Assembly: GCA_947624945.1 (NCBI GenBank)
Contig: CANQMJ010000007.1
Span: forward strand, 1-30,440
Direction of reading: 5' to 3'
Length of the DNA: 30,440 bases
Origin: an uncultured Clostridia bacterium
GTDB lineage: Bacteria > Bacillota > Clostridia > Oscillospirales > CAG-272
Made by a program: the position numbers and the translations under genes. The notes under the pieces are model-generated. The model was not told the DNA's origin, made no database searches, and worked only from the letters and a program-made list of their open reading frames with translations. Positions 6,823-13,622 of this stretch are shown here, in pieces (the stretch's first letter is position 1; each line of letters opens with the position of its first letter).

Positions 6823-6851
6823 AGTATACCACAATACGGAAAATAATGCAA
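6823..6851 (-). promoter_or_regulatory. Promoter of the rimP-nusA-rnpM-ylxQ-infB operon
   Basis: Minus strand: TTGCAT (6846-6851), 17-base spacer, TATACT (6823-6828) with TGTGG immediately before the -10 box. The predicted start is near 6816, giving a leader of about 75 bases. Confidence 0.75.
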
Positions 6852-6945
6852 GAGGTTTTTTTCAATTTGTTCGATGATTTATGAAAAAAACGTCAAAAAT
6901 GACAGCGGGCGGCGAAATACTTCAAACTTTTTTCAAAAAATTTGC

Positions 6946-6982
6946 TTGACATCTGCACAAAAGTCGAAAAAAGTAGTATAAT
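6946..6982 (+). promoter_or_regulatory. Possible promoter of the plsY-like/glycosyltransferase pair
   Basis: TATAAT at 6977-6982 lies 31 bases before the start codon. A perfect TTGACA sits at 6946-6951, but the 25-base gap is too long for a standard pair. The box at the normal distance is TGCACA (6954-6959), a poor -35. Either the -10 works with a weak -35, or an activator bridges the spacing. The A/T-rich flank from 6835 to 6945 shows no gene. Confidence 0.4.
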
Positions 6983-7012
6983 AAAACAAAATCGAGTCTA
7001 TGGAGGTCAGCG

Positions 7013-7627
7013 ATGCTTCACGCGGTGACGTTTGCGGTGCTCGGATATCTGTCCGGCAGCATACTGTACGCGAATGTGTTCTCGCACCTGTTCGGGAAAG
7101 GGGACGTGGCAGGACGCTCGCGGGACGGCAATCCCGGCACGGCGAACGCGTTCGTATACGGCGGCTTTATGTGCGGGATATGCACGCTTTTCGGCGACAT
7201 CTTCAAGGGCTTTCTGCCCGTTTACATATTCCTTATCGACACGCAAGGCGCGCCGTCGTGGACGACGGCGATGATAATTGCCGCGCCCGTTCTCGGGCAT
7301 ATATTTTCCGTGTTCCATAAGCTCCACGGCGGGAAAGGGATAGCGGTCACGTTCGGCTGTCTGCTCGGACTGTATCCGCATATCGAGGCGGCGGGAATAC
7401 TCGCCATCACGTTCATACTGTTCTCCGTCGTCATAATCATCTCGCCCCACTTCTACCGCACGCTCGCCGCGTATGCCGCGACGCTGTGCGCGATGCCCGT
7501 CTGCCGCGTCGACACATACGTGTGGATAGGCTTCATGTTCGTCACGCTGGCGGTGTTTTACCGACTGCTTTCGAGCGAGGAAAAAAAGGAAAGGATAAAA
7601 GTCAGACTGCCATGGAAGTCCTCTTAA
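7013..7627 (+). CDS. PlsY-like glycerol-3-phosphate acyltransferase, divergent
   Basis: PlsY transfers an acyl group from acyl-phosphate to glycerol-3-phosphate at the membrane, the first step of phospholipid synthesis. The 204-residue protein has about five membrane segments and the three family loops: SGSILYAN (residues ~13-20), DGNPGTANAF (~38-47, canonical form GSGNPG-TN) followed by GDIFKGFLPV, and LGHIFSVFHKLHGGKGIAV (~96-114). Loop 1 departs from the family (RD in place of GS, and no arginine after the TN-like pair), so this is probably a paralogue rather than the housekeeping enzyme. The start is ATG at 7013 after GGAGG. It overlaps the next gene by 16 bases. Confidence 0.85.
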   Translation: MLHAVTFAVLGYLSGSILYANVFSHLFGKGDVAGRSRDGNPGTANAFVYGGFMCGICTLFGDIFKGFLPVYIFLIDTQGAPSWTTAMIIAAPVLGHIFSVFHKLHGGKGIAVTFGCLLGLYPHIEAAGILAITFILFSVVIIISPHFYRTLAAYAATLCAMPVCRVDTYVWIGFMFVTLAVFYRLLSSEEKKERIKVRLPWKSS

Positions 7628-8721
7628 TGTCATGCGGAACGGGGGGCGGGCACAATTCCGCCTGCGCCGCGATAAGAGAGGAGCTCGAGTCTCGCGGACA
7701 CGTCTGCGACGTCCTCAACCCGTATACGCTCGAGGGGGAGGGGCTCGCCTCCACCGTCGACAACGCATACATAAAATTAGTTCAGAAAATACCATCCGCG
7801 TTCGGCGCCGCGTATAAGCTCGGCGACATGTACCGTCACCTGCCGGGCAAGTCTCCCGTTTATCTGATAAACAGGCATATGGCGCATGCGCTCGAATCGT
7901 ACATTTCGGAGCGCAGTTTTGACGCGATAGCGTCGACGCATCTTTTTCCCGCCGAGATACTGACGAACATAAAGCGCCGCGGCGCCTTACCGCTCCCGCC
8001 GACGTATTATGTCGCCACCGATTACGTCTGCGTTCCGTTCACGGAGGAGACGGACTGCGACCGCTACGTCATACCTGCTCCCGACCTCACCGACGATTTC
8101 GTCTCGCGCGGCGTTCCTGCGGAAAAGATCTTGCCGTTCGGCATACCGGTCAGCGGACGTTTTTCGTGCGATTTTGACAGAGCGGCGGCGCGCGCCTCGC
8201 TCGGTCTTGACGCGGATAAAAAGTACATACTTCTCGCCGGAGGCAGCGTCGGCTCGGGTCACATCGAGGAGATGGTGGACATTATTTCGTCGCGGTACGC
8301 GGGAGACGTCGGTCTCGTCGTCGTCTGCGGCAATAACGAGCAGCTGTTCCGGCGTCTGTCGGAGAAGTACGCGTCGGGCAGCGTCCGCGTGCTCGAATTC
8401 ACCGACCGCATGCACGACTACATGCGCGCCTGCGACGTCTTTGTGTCGAAGCCGGGCGGACTGTCCTCGACCGAGGCGGCTGTGTCGGAGACGCCGCTCA
8501 TACACGTCTCGCCGATACCGGGCTGCGAGACGCACAACATGGAATTTTTCGGCTCGCGCGGCATGAGCATGCCGATATCGTCGCCGAAGGAGCTGCCGCG
8601 CGTGTGCGACCGTCTGCTCACCGACGGCGGCGCGGACGCGATGCACCGCTGCCAGCGCCGATATATACCCCACGCCGCCGCTCGCTCGATAGCGGAGCAT
8701 ATGGAACACAGCGTGAAATAA
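7612..8721 (+). CDS. GT28-family glycosyltransferase, UgtP/MGDG-synthase-like
   Basis: Likely transfers a sugar from a nucleotide sugar to diacylglycerol to make a membrane glycolipid. The 369 residues show the N-terminal acceptor domain with MSCGTGGGHNSA (residues ~6-17), a linker with the MYRHLPGKSPVY region, and a C-terminal nucleotide-sugar domain with LLAGGSVGSGHIEEM, FTDRMHDYMRACDVFVSKPGG and a P-x-PG-E segment (SPIPGCETHN). The ATG at 7612 is chosen because the first beta-strand (EVLLMSCG) needs it; a second ATG at 7627 overlaps the plsY stop as TAATG and would lose that strand. It is translationally coupled to the PlsY-like gene, so both are likely to act on one lipid pathway. Peptidoglycan MurG is excluded by the diacylglycerol-type N-terminal motif. 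Confidence 0.85.
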   Translation: MEVLLMSCGTGGGHNSACAAIREELESRGHVCDVLNPYTLEGEGLASTVDNAYIKLVQKIPSAFGAAYKLGDMYRHLPGKSPVYLINRHMAHALESYISERSFDAIASTHLFPAEILTNIKRRGALPLPPTYYVATDYVCVPFTEETDCDRYVIPAPDLTDDFVSRGVPAEKILPFGIPVSGRFSCDFDRAAARASLGLDADKKYILLAGGSVGSGHIEEMVDIISSRYAGDVGLVVVCGNNEQLFRRLSEKYASGSVRVLEFTDRMHDYMRACDVFVSKPGGLSSTEAAVSETPLIHVSPIPGCETHNMEFFGSRGMSMPISSPKELPRVCDRLLTDGGADAMHRCQRRYIPHAAARSIAEHMEHSVK

Positions 8722-8810
8722 TTTTATCAAAGCGAAAACGCACCGCAGCTTCCTCGCTTAACCTGCGCACACCTCCGCTCGCCGCATCCGCTTTATCTCC
8801 TTGATTGCCT
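8722..8810. other. Region between the glycosyltransferase and the long repeat
   Basis: On the minus strand this is the stretch downstream of the repeat promoter at 8813-8841. Its first ~95 bases resemble by eye the stretch after the matching promoter at 24525 (AGGC..TAA/CAA.GAGAT.AAGCG, then a GCGAGG...CGCTT hairpin), so a short transcript antisense to the end of the glycosyltransferase may be made. On the plus strand AAGCGA...TCGCTT could serve as a weak terminator for the glycosyltransferase. No gene is seen. Confidence 0.35.
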
Positions 8811-8812
8811 AT

Positions 8813-8841
8813 ATTATACCACAAAATTTGTATTTTGTCAA
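8813..8841 (-). promoter_or_regulatory. Outward-facing promoter in long repeat copy 1
   Basis: Minus strand: TTGACA (8836-8841), 17-base spacer ending TGTGG, TATAAT (8813-8818). It is the same promoter as at 24497-24525 in copy 2. Here it reads into the 3' end of the oppositely oriented glycosyltransferase, with no gene of its own. Confidence 0.7.
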
Positions 8842-9015
8842 GTACTTATCACAAATTTATTTATTATTTTTTTTTTCATTTTTCGCGTAATCACTCGTCC
8901 GTATCCATAACTGACATCTCCGCTCACCGCGGATGTTTGTACAGTCTATTCCCACCGGCAGCTACCTTTGCACACCTGACGTGGTGACGTCTTTCACACC
9001 TACAAATAGGTTTTT

Positions 9016-9053
9016 GACAAGGGGGACTTTCTCGCAAGAAAGTCCCCCTTGTC
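9016..9053. repeat. 17-bp purine/pyrimidine hairpin in long repeat copy 1
   Basis: GACAAGGGGGACTTTCT (9016-9032) pairs perfectly with 9037-9053 around a CGCA loop. Both arms are identical in copy 2 (24290-24327). It is similar in style to the hairpins at 987-1026 and 9371-9408. Confidence 0.85.
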
Positions 9054-9290
9054 GAACCCGAAAAAGGCTCCCGTGTGTTCGTCGATGTTATCCAGTCTGC
9101 GGCAAAAGAGCAACGGGGCTCAGACCGCGTCAACACTTCCTGCGAACAGCTCCCTCGCGACGGGGCGAGTGCGCCGTCAAAACGTCGTGTCTGCGTCGAA
9201 CGCTGGGCACGCCGTCAACGCACGAGTATGGTGCGTGAATTTGACGCAGGAAAAGCCTACGGCACTTTGCCATCACTTGGACGGCGGCGG

Positions 9291-9307
9291 TTTTCGCTTC
9301 GCGAAAA
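9291..9307. repeat. TTTTCGC-TTC-GCGAAAA palindrome
   Basis: A 7-bp perfect stem with a 3-base loop, same family as 763, 824, 1522 and 24029. It lies between long repeat copy 1 and the araA terminator. Confidence 0.55.
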
Positions 9308-9315
9308 ATACAGCA

Positions 9316-9342
9316 AAAAGGCTGCGAATACCGCAGCCTTTT
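9316..9342 (-). terminator. Rho-independent terminator after araA
   Basis: Minus strand: AAAAGGCTGCG, 5-base loop, CGCAGCCTTTT, then a further T, about 73 bases past the araA stop. It probably ends the transcript that includes the V-ATPase, the acetyltransferase and araA. The plus-strand reading is also good. Confidence 0.8.
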
Positions 9343-9370
9343 GTAATAAAAGTTTCTGAAAAAGAGGGTT

Positions 9371-9408
9371 CGGGAGAGAAAACTCTTTTCAAAGAGTTTT
9401 CTCTCCCG
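9371..9408 (-). repeat. Long purine/pyrimidine hairpin directly after araA
   Basis: CGGGAGAGAAAACTCTTT (9371-9388) pairs perfectly with 9391-9408, seven bases past the araA stop. On its lower side lies AAAAGTTTCTGAAAA (9348-9362), a variant of the AAAAGTTCTTGAAAA word found beside the hairpin at 987-1026. Confidence 0.7.
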
Positions 9409-9414
9409 CAAAAA

Positions 9415-10911
9415 TCACTTATAATAAACTTCGCCTATCATGAGGTCGCGTTTGAGGGACTCCATCGTGGTGCCCTCGCCGATGACGACGCTCTCGATTC
9501 CGAAGTAGTCGCACAGGTCGACGACGTTTTCGCGCGTGAGGTCATACGTAAACGCAGTATGATGCGCGCCGCCGCACGTGAGCCAGCCCTCGGTGCCCGT
9601 CTTGAAGTCGGGCAGCGGGCGCCACAGCGCGGACGCGACGGGCAGATTCGGCATCGCCTTATCCTGCGTGACGCACTCGACCTCGTTGATTATCATGCGG
9701 AAACGCGTGCCGAGATCGACGAGCGAGCATGCGACGCCGCGTCCCGGATTCGCCGTGAACACGAGACGCGCCGGGTCCTCGCGGTTGCCCATCGAAAGCG
9801 GGCATACGCGAATAGCGGGCTTCGCGGACGCTATCGTCGGGCACACCTCGAGCATGTGCGCCTCGAGTATCGCCTCGCGTCCGGGCGTCAGGTCGTACGT
9901 GTAATCCTCCATGAACGACGTTCCCTTCGCGCCTTCCTTGCCCGCCGTCATCAGCTTGAACAGACGAACGACGCCCGCCGTCTTCCAGTCGCCCTCGGCG
10001 CCGAAGCCGTAGCCGTCCTGCATCATGCGCTGCATCGCAAGTCCCGGGAGCTGACGCAGTCCCGCCAGCATCTGGAAACTCGTCACGACTGCGTGATAAT
10101 CGTGCTCCTCGACGAAATTGCGGAAACCGATCTCGATCCTCGCCTGCTCCGCGACGTGAGCGCGAAACTCGGCGGGGTCGCGGCCGTCATAGATGAGATC
10201 GTACGTGTCGTAGTACTCGTCCGTCAGCGCGTTGACTTCATTTTCGGGCACCGCGCGCACGTATTCGTCGACGTCGGTGATGTTGTATGCGTCGATCTCC
10301 CAGCCGAATACCTGCTCCGCCTCGACCTTGTCGCCCTCGGTCACCGAAACGTCGCGCATGTTGTCGCCGACGCGCAAAATGCGCAGCGAGCGCGATTCGA
10401 GCGCGCCGACAGCGGTGCGCGTCCACTCCGCGATGCGCGTTTGCGTATCCGCGTCAGCCCAGTATCCCGACACCGTCTTGCGCTTCGTGCCCATGCGCGT
10501 CAGCATGTGCGCGAACTCTCGGTCGCCGTGCGCGGACTGGTTCTGATTCATGAAATCCATGTCGATAGTGTCGAACGGGATCTCGCGGTTGAACTGCGTG
10601 TGCAGGTGCAAAAGCGGCTTTCTGTACTCGTTGAAGCCGCGTATCCACATCTTCGCCGGAGAGAACGTGTGCATCCACACGATGCAGCCGGCGACGTTCG
10701 GGTCGGCGTTAGCCGCCGCGAGCGTTTCGCGTATCGACACGCTGTCGATGAGCGTCGGTTTCCACACGACGGGATACGGTATCCTGCCGCCCGCGTTGAG
10801 TCCGTCCACGATCTTGTGCGAATGCTCCGCCACGATGCGCAGGCACTCGTCGCCGTAGAGGTCCTGCGACCCCGTCAGAAACCAGAATTCGTAATTCTTT
10901 GTTTTAAGCAT
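9415..10911 (-). CDS. araA: L-arabinose isomerase
   Basis: Interconverts L-arabinose and L-ribulose in the cytoplasm using Mn2+. The 498 residues match the family length of about 500 and keep the metal ligands: E306 in GFGAEGDW, E335 in FMEDYTYD, H352 in AHMLEVCP, and the histidine pair at 450-451 in GGAHHTAFTY (E306, E333, H350 and H450 in E. coli AraA). The start is ATG at 10909-10911 after CGGAGGAACAT. It lies 45 bases after an O-acetyltransferase gene and no araB or araD is in the window. I see no promoter in that gap, so it may be read through from the V-ATPase operon. Confidence 0.97.
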   Translation of the reverse strand: MLKTKNYEFWFLTGSQDLYGDECLRIVAEHSHKIVDGLNAGGRIPYPVVWKPTLIDSVSIRETLAAANADPNVAGCIVWMHTFSPAKMWIRGFNEYRKPLLHLHTQFNREIPFDTIDMDFMNQNQSAHGDREFAHMLTRMGTKRKTVSGYWADADTQTRIAEWTRTAVGALESRSLRILRVGDNMRDVSVTEGDKVEAEQVFGWEIDAYNITDVDEYVRAVPENEVNALTDEYYDTYDLIYDGRDPAEFRAHVAEQARIEIGFRNFVEEHDYHAVVTSFQMLAGLRQLPGLAMQRMMQDGYGFGAEGDWKTAGVVRLFKLMTAGKEGAKGTSFMEDYTYDLTPGREAILEAHMLEVCPTIASAKPAIRVCPLSMGNREDPARLVFTANPGRGVACSLVDLGTRFRMIINEVECVTQDKAMPNLPVASALWRPLPDFKTGTEGWLTCGGAHHTAFTYDLTRENVVDLCDYFGIESVVIGEGTTMESLKRDLMIGEVYYK

Positions 10912-10956
10912 ATGTTCCTCCGTTTTTTTATTTTCATTATCTGCGGCGCCGCCGCA

Positions 10957-11595
10957 TTATTTTTCAAAAATCCCCGGGTCTATCCTTCTCCCGCGGAAAT
11001 AGAACTCGCGGTCGCGCTCGCCTATCTCGCGCATGACGCGGCACGGGTTGCCGACGGCGACGACGTTCGCGGGGATGTCGCGCGTCACGACGCTGCCCGC
11101 GCCGATGACGGTGTTCTCCCCTATCGTCACGCCGGGCAGTATTATCGCGCCAGCGCCTATCCAACAGTTATGGCCTATATGCACCGGCATGTTGTACTGG
11201 AGCGCACGCGCGCGCAGCTCCGGCAGTATCGGATGCCCCGCCGTCGCGACGGTGACGTTCGGACCGAACATCACGCCGTCGCCGACGTAGATGTGAGTGT
11301 CGTCGACGAGCGTCAGCGAGAAATTGGCGTATACGTGCTCGCCGAAGTGGACGTGACGTCCGCCCCAGTTCGCGTAAAACGGCGGCTCGACGTAGCAGCC
11401 GTCGCCTATCTCGGCAAACATTTGACGCAGAAGCTCCGCCCTGCGCGCCTGTTCGTGCGGACGCGTAGCGTTGTAGTCGTAAAGCAGTTCGAGCGCCGCG
11501 AACTGCTCGGACAGTATCTCCCCGTCCTCGGGGAAATAGAGCTCCCCCGTATGCAGCTTGCCGCGCTCGCCGCCGTTATTATCACTGACGTTCAC
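10957..11595 (-). CDS. Maltose/galactoside-type sugar O-acetyltransferase (left-handed beta-helix)
   Basis: Acetyl-CoA-dependent acetylation of a sugar or glycoside is the likely reaction. The 212-residue protein has the N-terminal Maa helix region (GELYFPEDGEILSEQ, YDYN), then hexapeptide repeats. The catalytic histidine is H121 in ATAGHP, and NCWIGAGAIILPGVTIGENTVIGAGSVV forms the helix coils. GNPCRVMR closes it, as in Maa, LacA and NodL. The likely start is GTG at 11593-11595, which overlaps the end of the V-ATPase subunit D gene by 14 bases; no better start precedes the GELY homology. The overlap implies transcription with the ATPase. The substrate cannot be read from sequence. Confidence 0.85.
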   Translation of the reverse strand: MNVSDNNGGERGKLHTGELYFPEDGEILSEQFAALELLYDYNATRPHEQARRAELLRQMFAEIGDGCYVEPPFYANWGGRHVHFGEHVYANFSLTLVDDTHIYVGDGVMFGPNVTVATAGHPILPELRARALQYNMPVHIGHNCWIGAGAIILPGVTIGENTVIGAGSVVTRDIPANVVAVGNPCRVMREIGERDREFYFRGRRIDPGIFEK

Positions 11596-12238
11596 GTTCC
11601 CTGCCCCTCTGCGCCTCGAGCATCATGTCCTTGACCTTCATGAGCCGCGTCGTGTTGCCGCGTTCGTTCTCGTCCAGCTTCATCGAGATGGACTTTATCG
11701 TCTCCTCGTACTGCGGTATCATGATGTTTTCGAGCGCGTTGACGCGGCGGCGCGTGCGCTCGATCTCCGCCGCCATGAGCTGCGCGGACTTTTCAAGCTC
11801 CGCGAGCCGCACGAGGTCCGCCGTCATGCCGGACAATTCCGCCACAGCGTCGTCAAGCTCGCCCGATGTGAACGCGAAGCCGTATCCGCAGCCCTCGGTC
11901 GCCGTCGCCTGCTCGTATTCGAAGCGCGGCACCGCGACGCTCATCACGTTCTGCGCCGACACCGTGAGCCGCCCCTCCGCCTTCGGCAATAGCAGCGCTT
12001 CGGTCAGGACGCTCTTGCTCATTGTCGCGCTTGCGACCGCAAAGCTGCCCTGTACGCGCGCGAACCTTTCTTCGAGGTCGGCGCGCAGCGTCTTTTCTTC
12101 TCTTACGACGTCGAGGAACAGCTTCATCAGCTCGTCGCGCTTGTCCTTTAAGAGTTTATGTCCCCGGCGCGCGGTGGTGAGTCTGCCCTTGAGCTTTTTC
12201 AGCTCCATGCGCGTCGGATTTACGTTTATCTGCGGCAT
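11582..12238 (-). CDS. ntpD: V-type ATP synthase/ATPase subunit D (central stalk)
   Basis: Rotor shaft subunit that turns inside the A3B3 head. The 218 residues begin with the family signature NVNPTRMELKKLKGRLTTARRGHKLLKDKRDEL (residues 5-37) and end in the matching C-terminal helix with RRVNALENIMIPQYEETIKSI, the two long coiled-coil helices of subunit D. The start is ATG at 12236-12238, preceded by GGGGTGAGGG. It is the last ATPase gene, and its TGA lies inside the start of the acetyltransferase gene. Confidence 0.97.
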   Translation of the reverse strand: MPQINVNPTRMELKKLKGRLTTARRGHKLLKDKRDELMKLFLDVVREEKTLRADLEERFARVQGSFAVASATMSKSVLTEALLLPKAEGRLTVSAQNVMSVAVPRFEYEQATATEGCGYGFAFTSGELDDAVAELSGMTADLVRLAELEKSAQLMAAEIERTRRRVNALENIMIPQYEETIKSISMKLDENERGNTTRLMKVKDMMLEAQRGRERERQ

Positions 12239-12257
12239 AGTCCCTCACCCCTTCGTT

Positions 12258-13622
12258 TTACCAATACTTGTCGAGTATCGCCGGCTTGATGCGCTTCATC
12301 TCGGACTTCGGCAGTATATGGAGAAGCTCCCAGCCGAGGTCGAGCGTCTGCTCGATCGTTCTGTCCTCGTTGAAACCCTGATTGACATATCTCGCCTCGA
12401 ACTCGTCGGCGAATTTCGCGTACAGTCTTTCGACCGGCGTCAGCGCCGACTCGCCGAGCACGACCATGAGCTCCTTCGCCTCTTTGCCGCGTGCGTACGC
12501 GGAGAATAGCTGGTTCATCGTACCTGAGTGGTCCTCTCTCGTGCGTCCCGCGCCGATGCCCTTGTCCTTGAGTCGCGACAGCGACGGTAGAACGTCGACG
12601 GGCGGCAGATAGCCCTTTCTGTATATCTCGCGCGAGAGTATTATCTGACCCTCCGTGATGTAACCCGTAAGGTCGGGGATCGGGTGCGTCTTATCGTCCT
12701 CCGGCATCGTCAGTATCGGTATCATCGTGATACTGCCCGTGCTGCCCTCGCGTCTGCCCGCGCGCTCGTACATCGTCGCAAGGTCGGTGTAGAGGTAACC
12801 CGGATAGCCGCGGCGGCCCGGCACTTCCTTGCGCGCCGCCGACACCTCGCGGAGCGCCTCCGCGTAGTTGGTGATGTCCGTCATTATGACGAGGACGTGC
12901 ATATTGCAGTCGAACGCGAGATATTCCGCCGCGGTCAGCGCCATTTTAGGCGTCGTGATACGCTCGATGGCGGCGTCCGACGCGAGGTTGATGAACAGCA
13001 CCGTTCTGTCGATAGCGCCCGTGCGTCTGAAATCGGAGATGAAGAAGTCGGCCTCCTCGAACGTGATGCCGATAGCGGCGAACACGACCGCGAATTTCTC
13101 GTCCGTGCCGCGCACCTTTGCCTGTCTTGCTATCTGCGCCGCGAGATTCGCGTGCGGCAGACCGGAGCCCGAGAATATCGGCAGCTTCTGACCTCTGACG
13201 AGCGTGTTGAGTCCGTCTATCGTCGATATGCCCGTCTGTATGAACTCGGACGGGTACATGCGCGCCGCCGGATTTATAGGCGAACCGTTTACGTCGCGCA
13301 CAGCCTCGGGTATTATCTTCGCGCCGTCGTCGATGGGCTCGCCCATGCCGTTGAAGACGCGTCCGAGCATTTCGCGCGAGACGGGGAGCTGAACGCCGTG
13401 ACCCGTGAAGCGCACCTTCGAATATTCGAGGTTAAGTCCCGACGACGCCTCGAACAGCTGCACGAGCACGTCCGAGCCGTTGACTTCGAGGACGCGGCAG
13501 CGTCTTATCTCGCCGTCCGGCATGACGATCTCGCCGAGCTCGTCGTATTTTACGCCGTCGACGTCGCGGACCAGCATCAACGGACCCGCGACTTCCTCTA
13601 TCGTTCTGTATTCTCTGTACAT
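12258..13622 (-). CDS. ntpB: V-type ATP synthase/ATPase subunit B (regulatory)
   Basis: Non-catalytic nucleotide-binding subunit of the A3B3 head. The 454 residues match the family length of about 455-460. Visible are the beta-barrel start REYRTIEEVAGPLMLV, the region equivalent to the P-loop (FSGSGLPHANLAAQIARQ, degenerate as is normal for B), TDITNYAEALREVSAARKEVPGRRGYPGYLYTDLATMYERAG, and PILTMPEDDKTHPIPDLTGYITEGQI. The ATG (13620-13622) overlaps the subunit A stop by one base as TAATG, after GGAGGTGG. Confidence 0.98.
   Translation of the reverse strand: MYREYRTIEEVAGPLMLVRDVDGVKYDELGEIVMPDGEIRRCRVLEVNGSDVLVQLFEASSGLNLEYSKVRFTGHGVQLPVSREMLGRVFNGMGEPIDDGAKIIPEAVRDVNGSPINPAARMYPSEFIQTGISTIDGLNTLVRGQKLPIFSGSGLPHANLAAQIARQAKVRGTDEKFAVVFAAIGITFEEADFFISDFRRTGAIDRTVLFINLASDAAIERITTPKMALTAAEYLAFDCNMHVLVIMTDITNYAEALREVSAARKEVPGRRGYPGYLYTDLATMYERAGRREGSTGSITMIPILTMPEDDKTHPIPDLTGYITEGQIILSREIYRKGYLPPVDVLPSLSRLKDKGIGAGRTREDHSGTMNQLFSAYARGKEAKELMVVLGESALTPVERLYAKFADEFEARYVNQGFNEDRTIEQTLDLGWELLHILPKSEMKRIKPAILDKYW

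Larger units (their letters stand above)
8811..9263 (-). repeat. Long structured repeat, copy 1
   Basis: About 450 bases that match 24081-24531 in inverted orientation (about 80% identity by eye, few length changes). Read on the plus strand it runs from TATTATACC through CACCGGCAGCTACCTTTG, CTGACGTGGTGACGTCTTTCA, a 17-bp hairpin (9016-9053), CCCGTGTGTTCGTCGATGTT, CAGCTCCCTCGCGACGGGGCG and AAAACGTCGTGTCTGCGT to GCCTACGGC. Stems include 9159-9178 and 9213-9246. Its lower-numbered edge carries a promoter pointing out of the repeat. Open frames across it are conserved no better than the rest and have no ribosome binding sites, so I read it as non-coding. Confidence 0.85.

Noticed and set aside
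9040..9070. tRNA-like GGTTCGA/TCGAACC segments in the long repeats
   Set aside because: They belong to the flank of the 17-bp hairpin; no acceptor, D or anticodon arms can be drawn around them.
10940..10954. TGCGGC-GGC-GCCGCA hairpin between the acetyltransferase and araA
   Set aside because: Only 6 bp and followed on the coding strand by an A-rich rather than a T-rich stretch, so not a convincing terminator.
9049..11634. 861-codon plus-strand open frame opposite araA and the acetyltransferase
   Set aside because: Antisense to two clear genes; starts inside the long repeat and has no ribosome binding site or recognisable domain.
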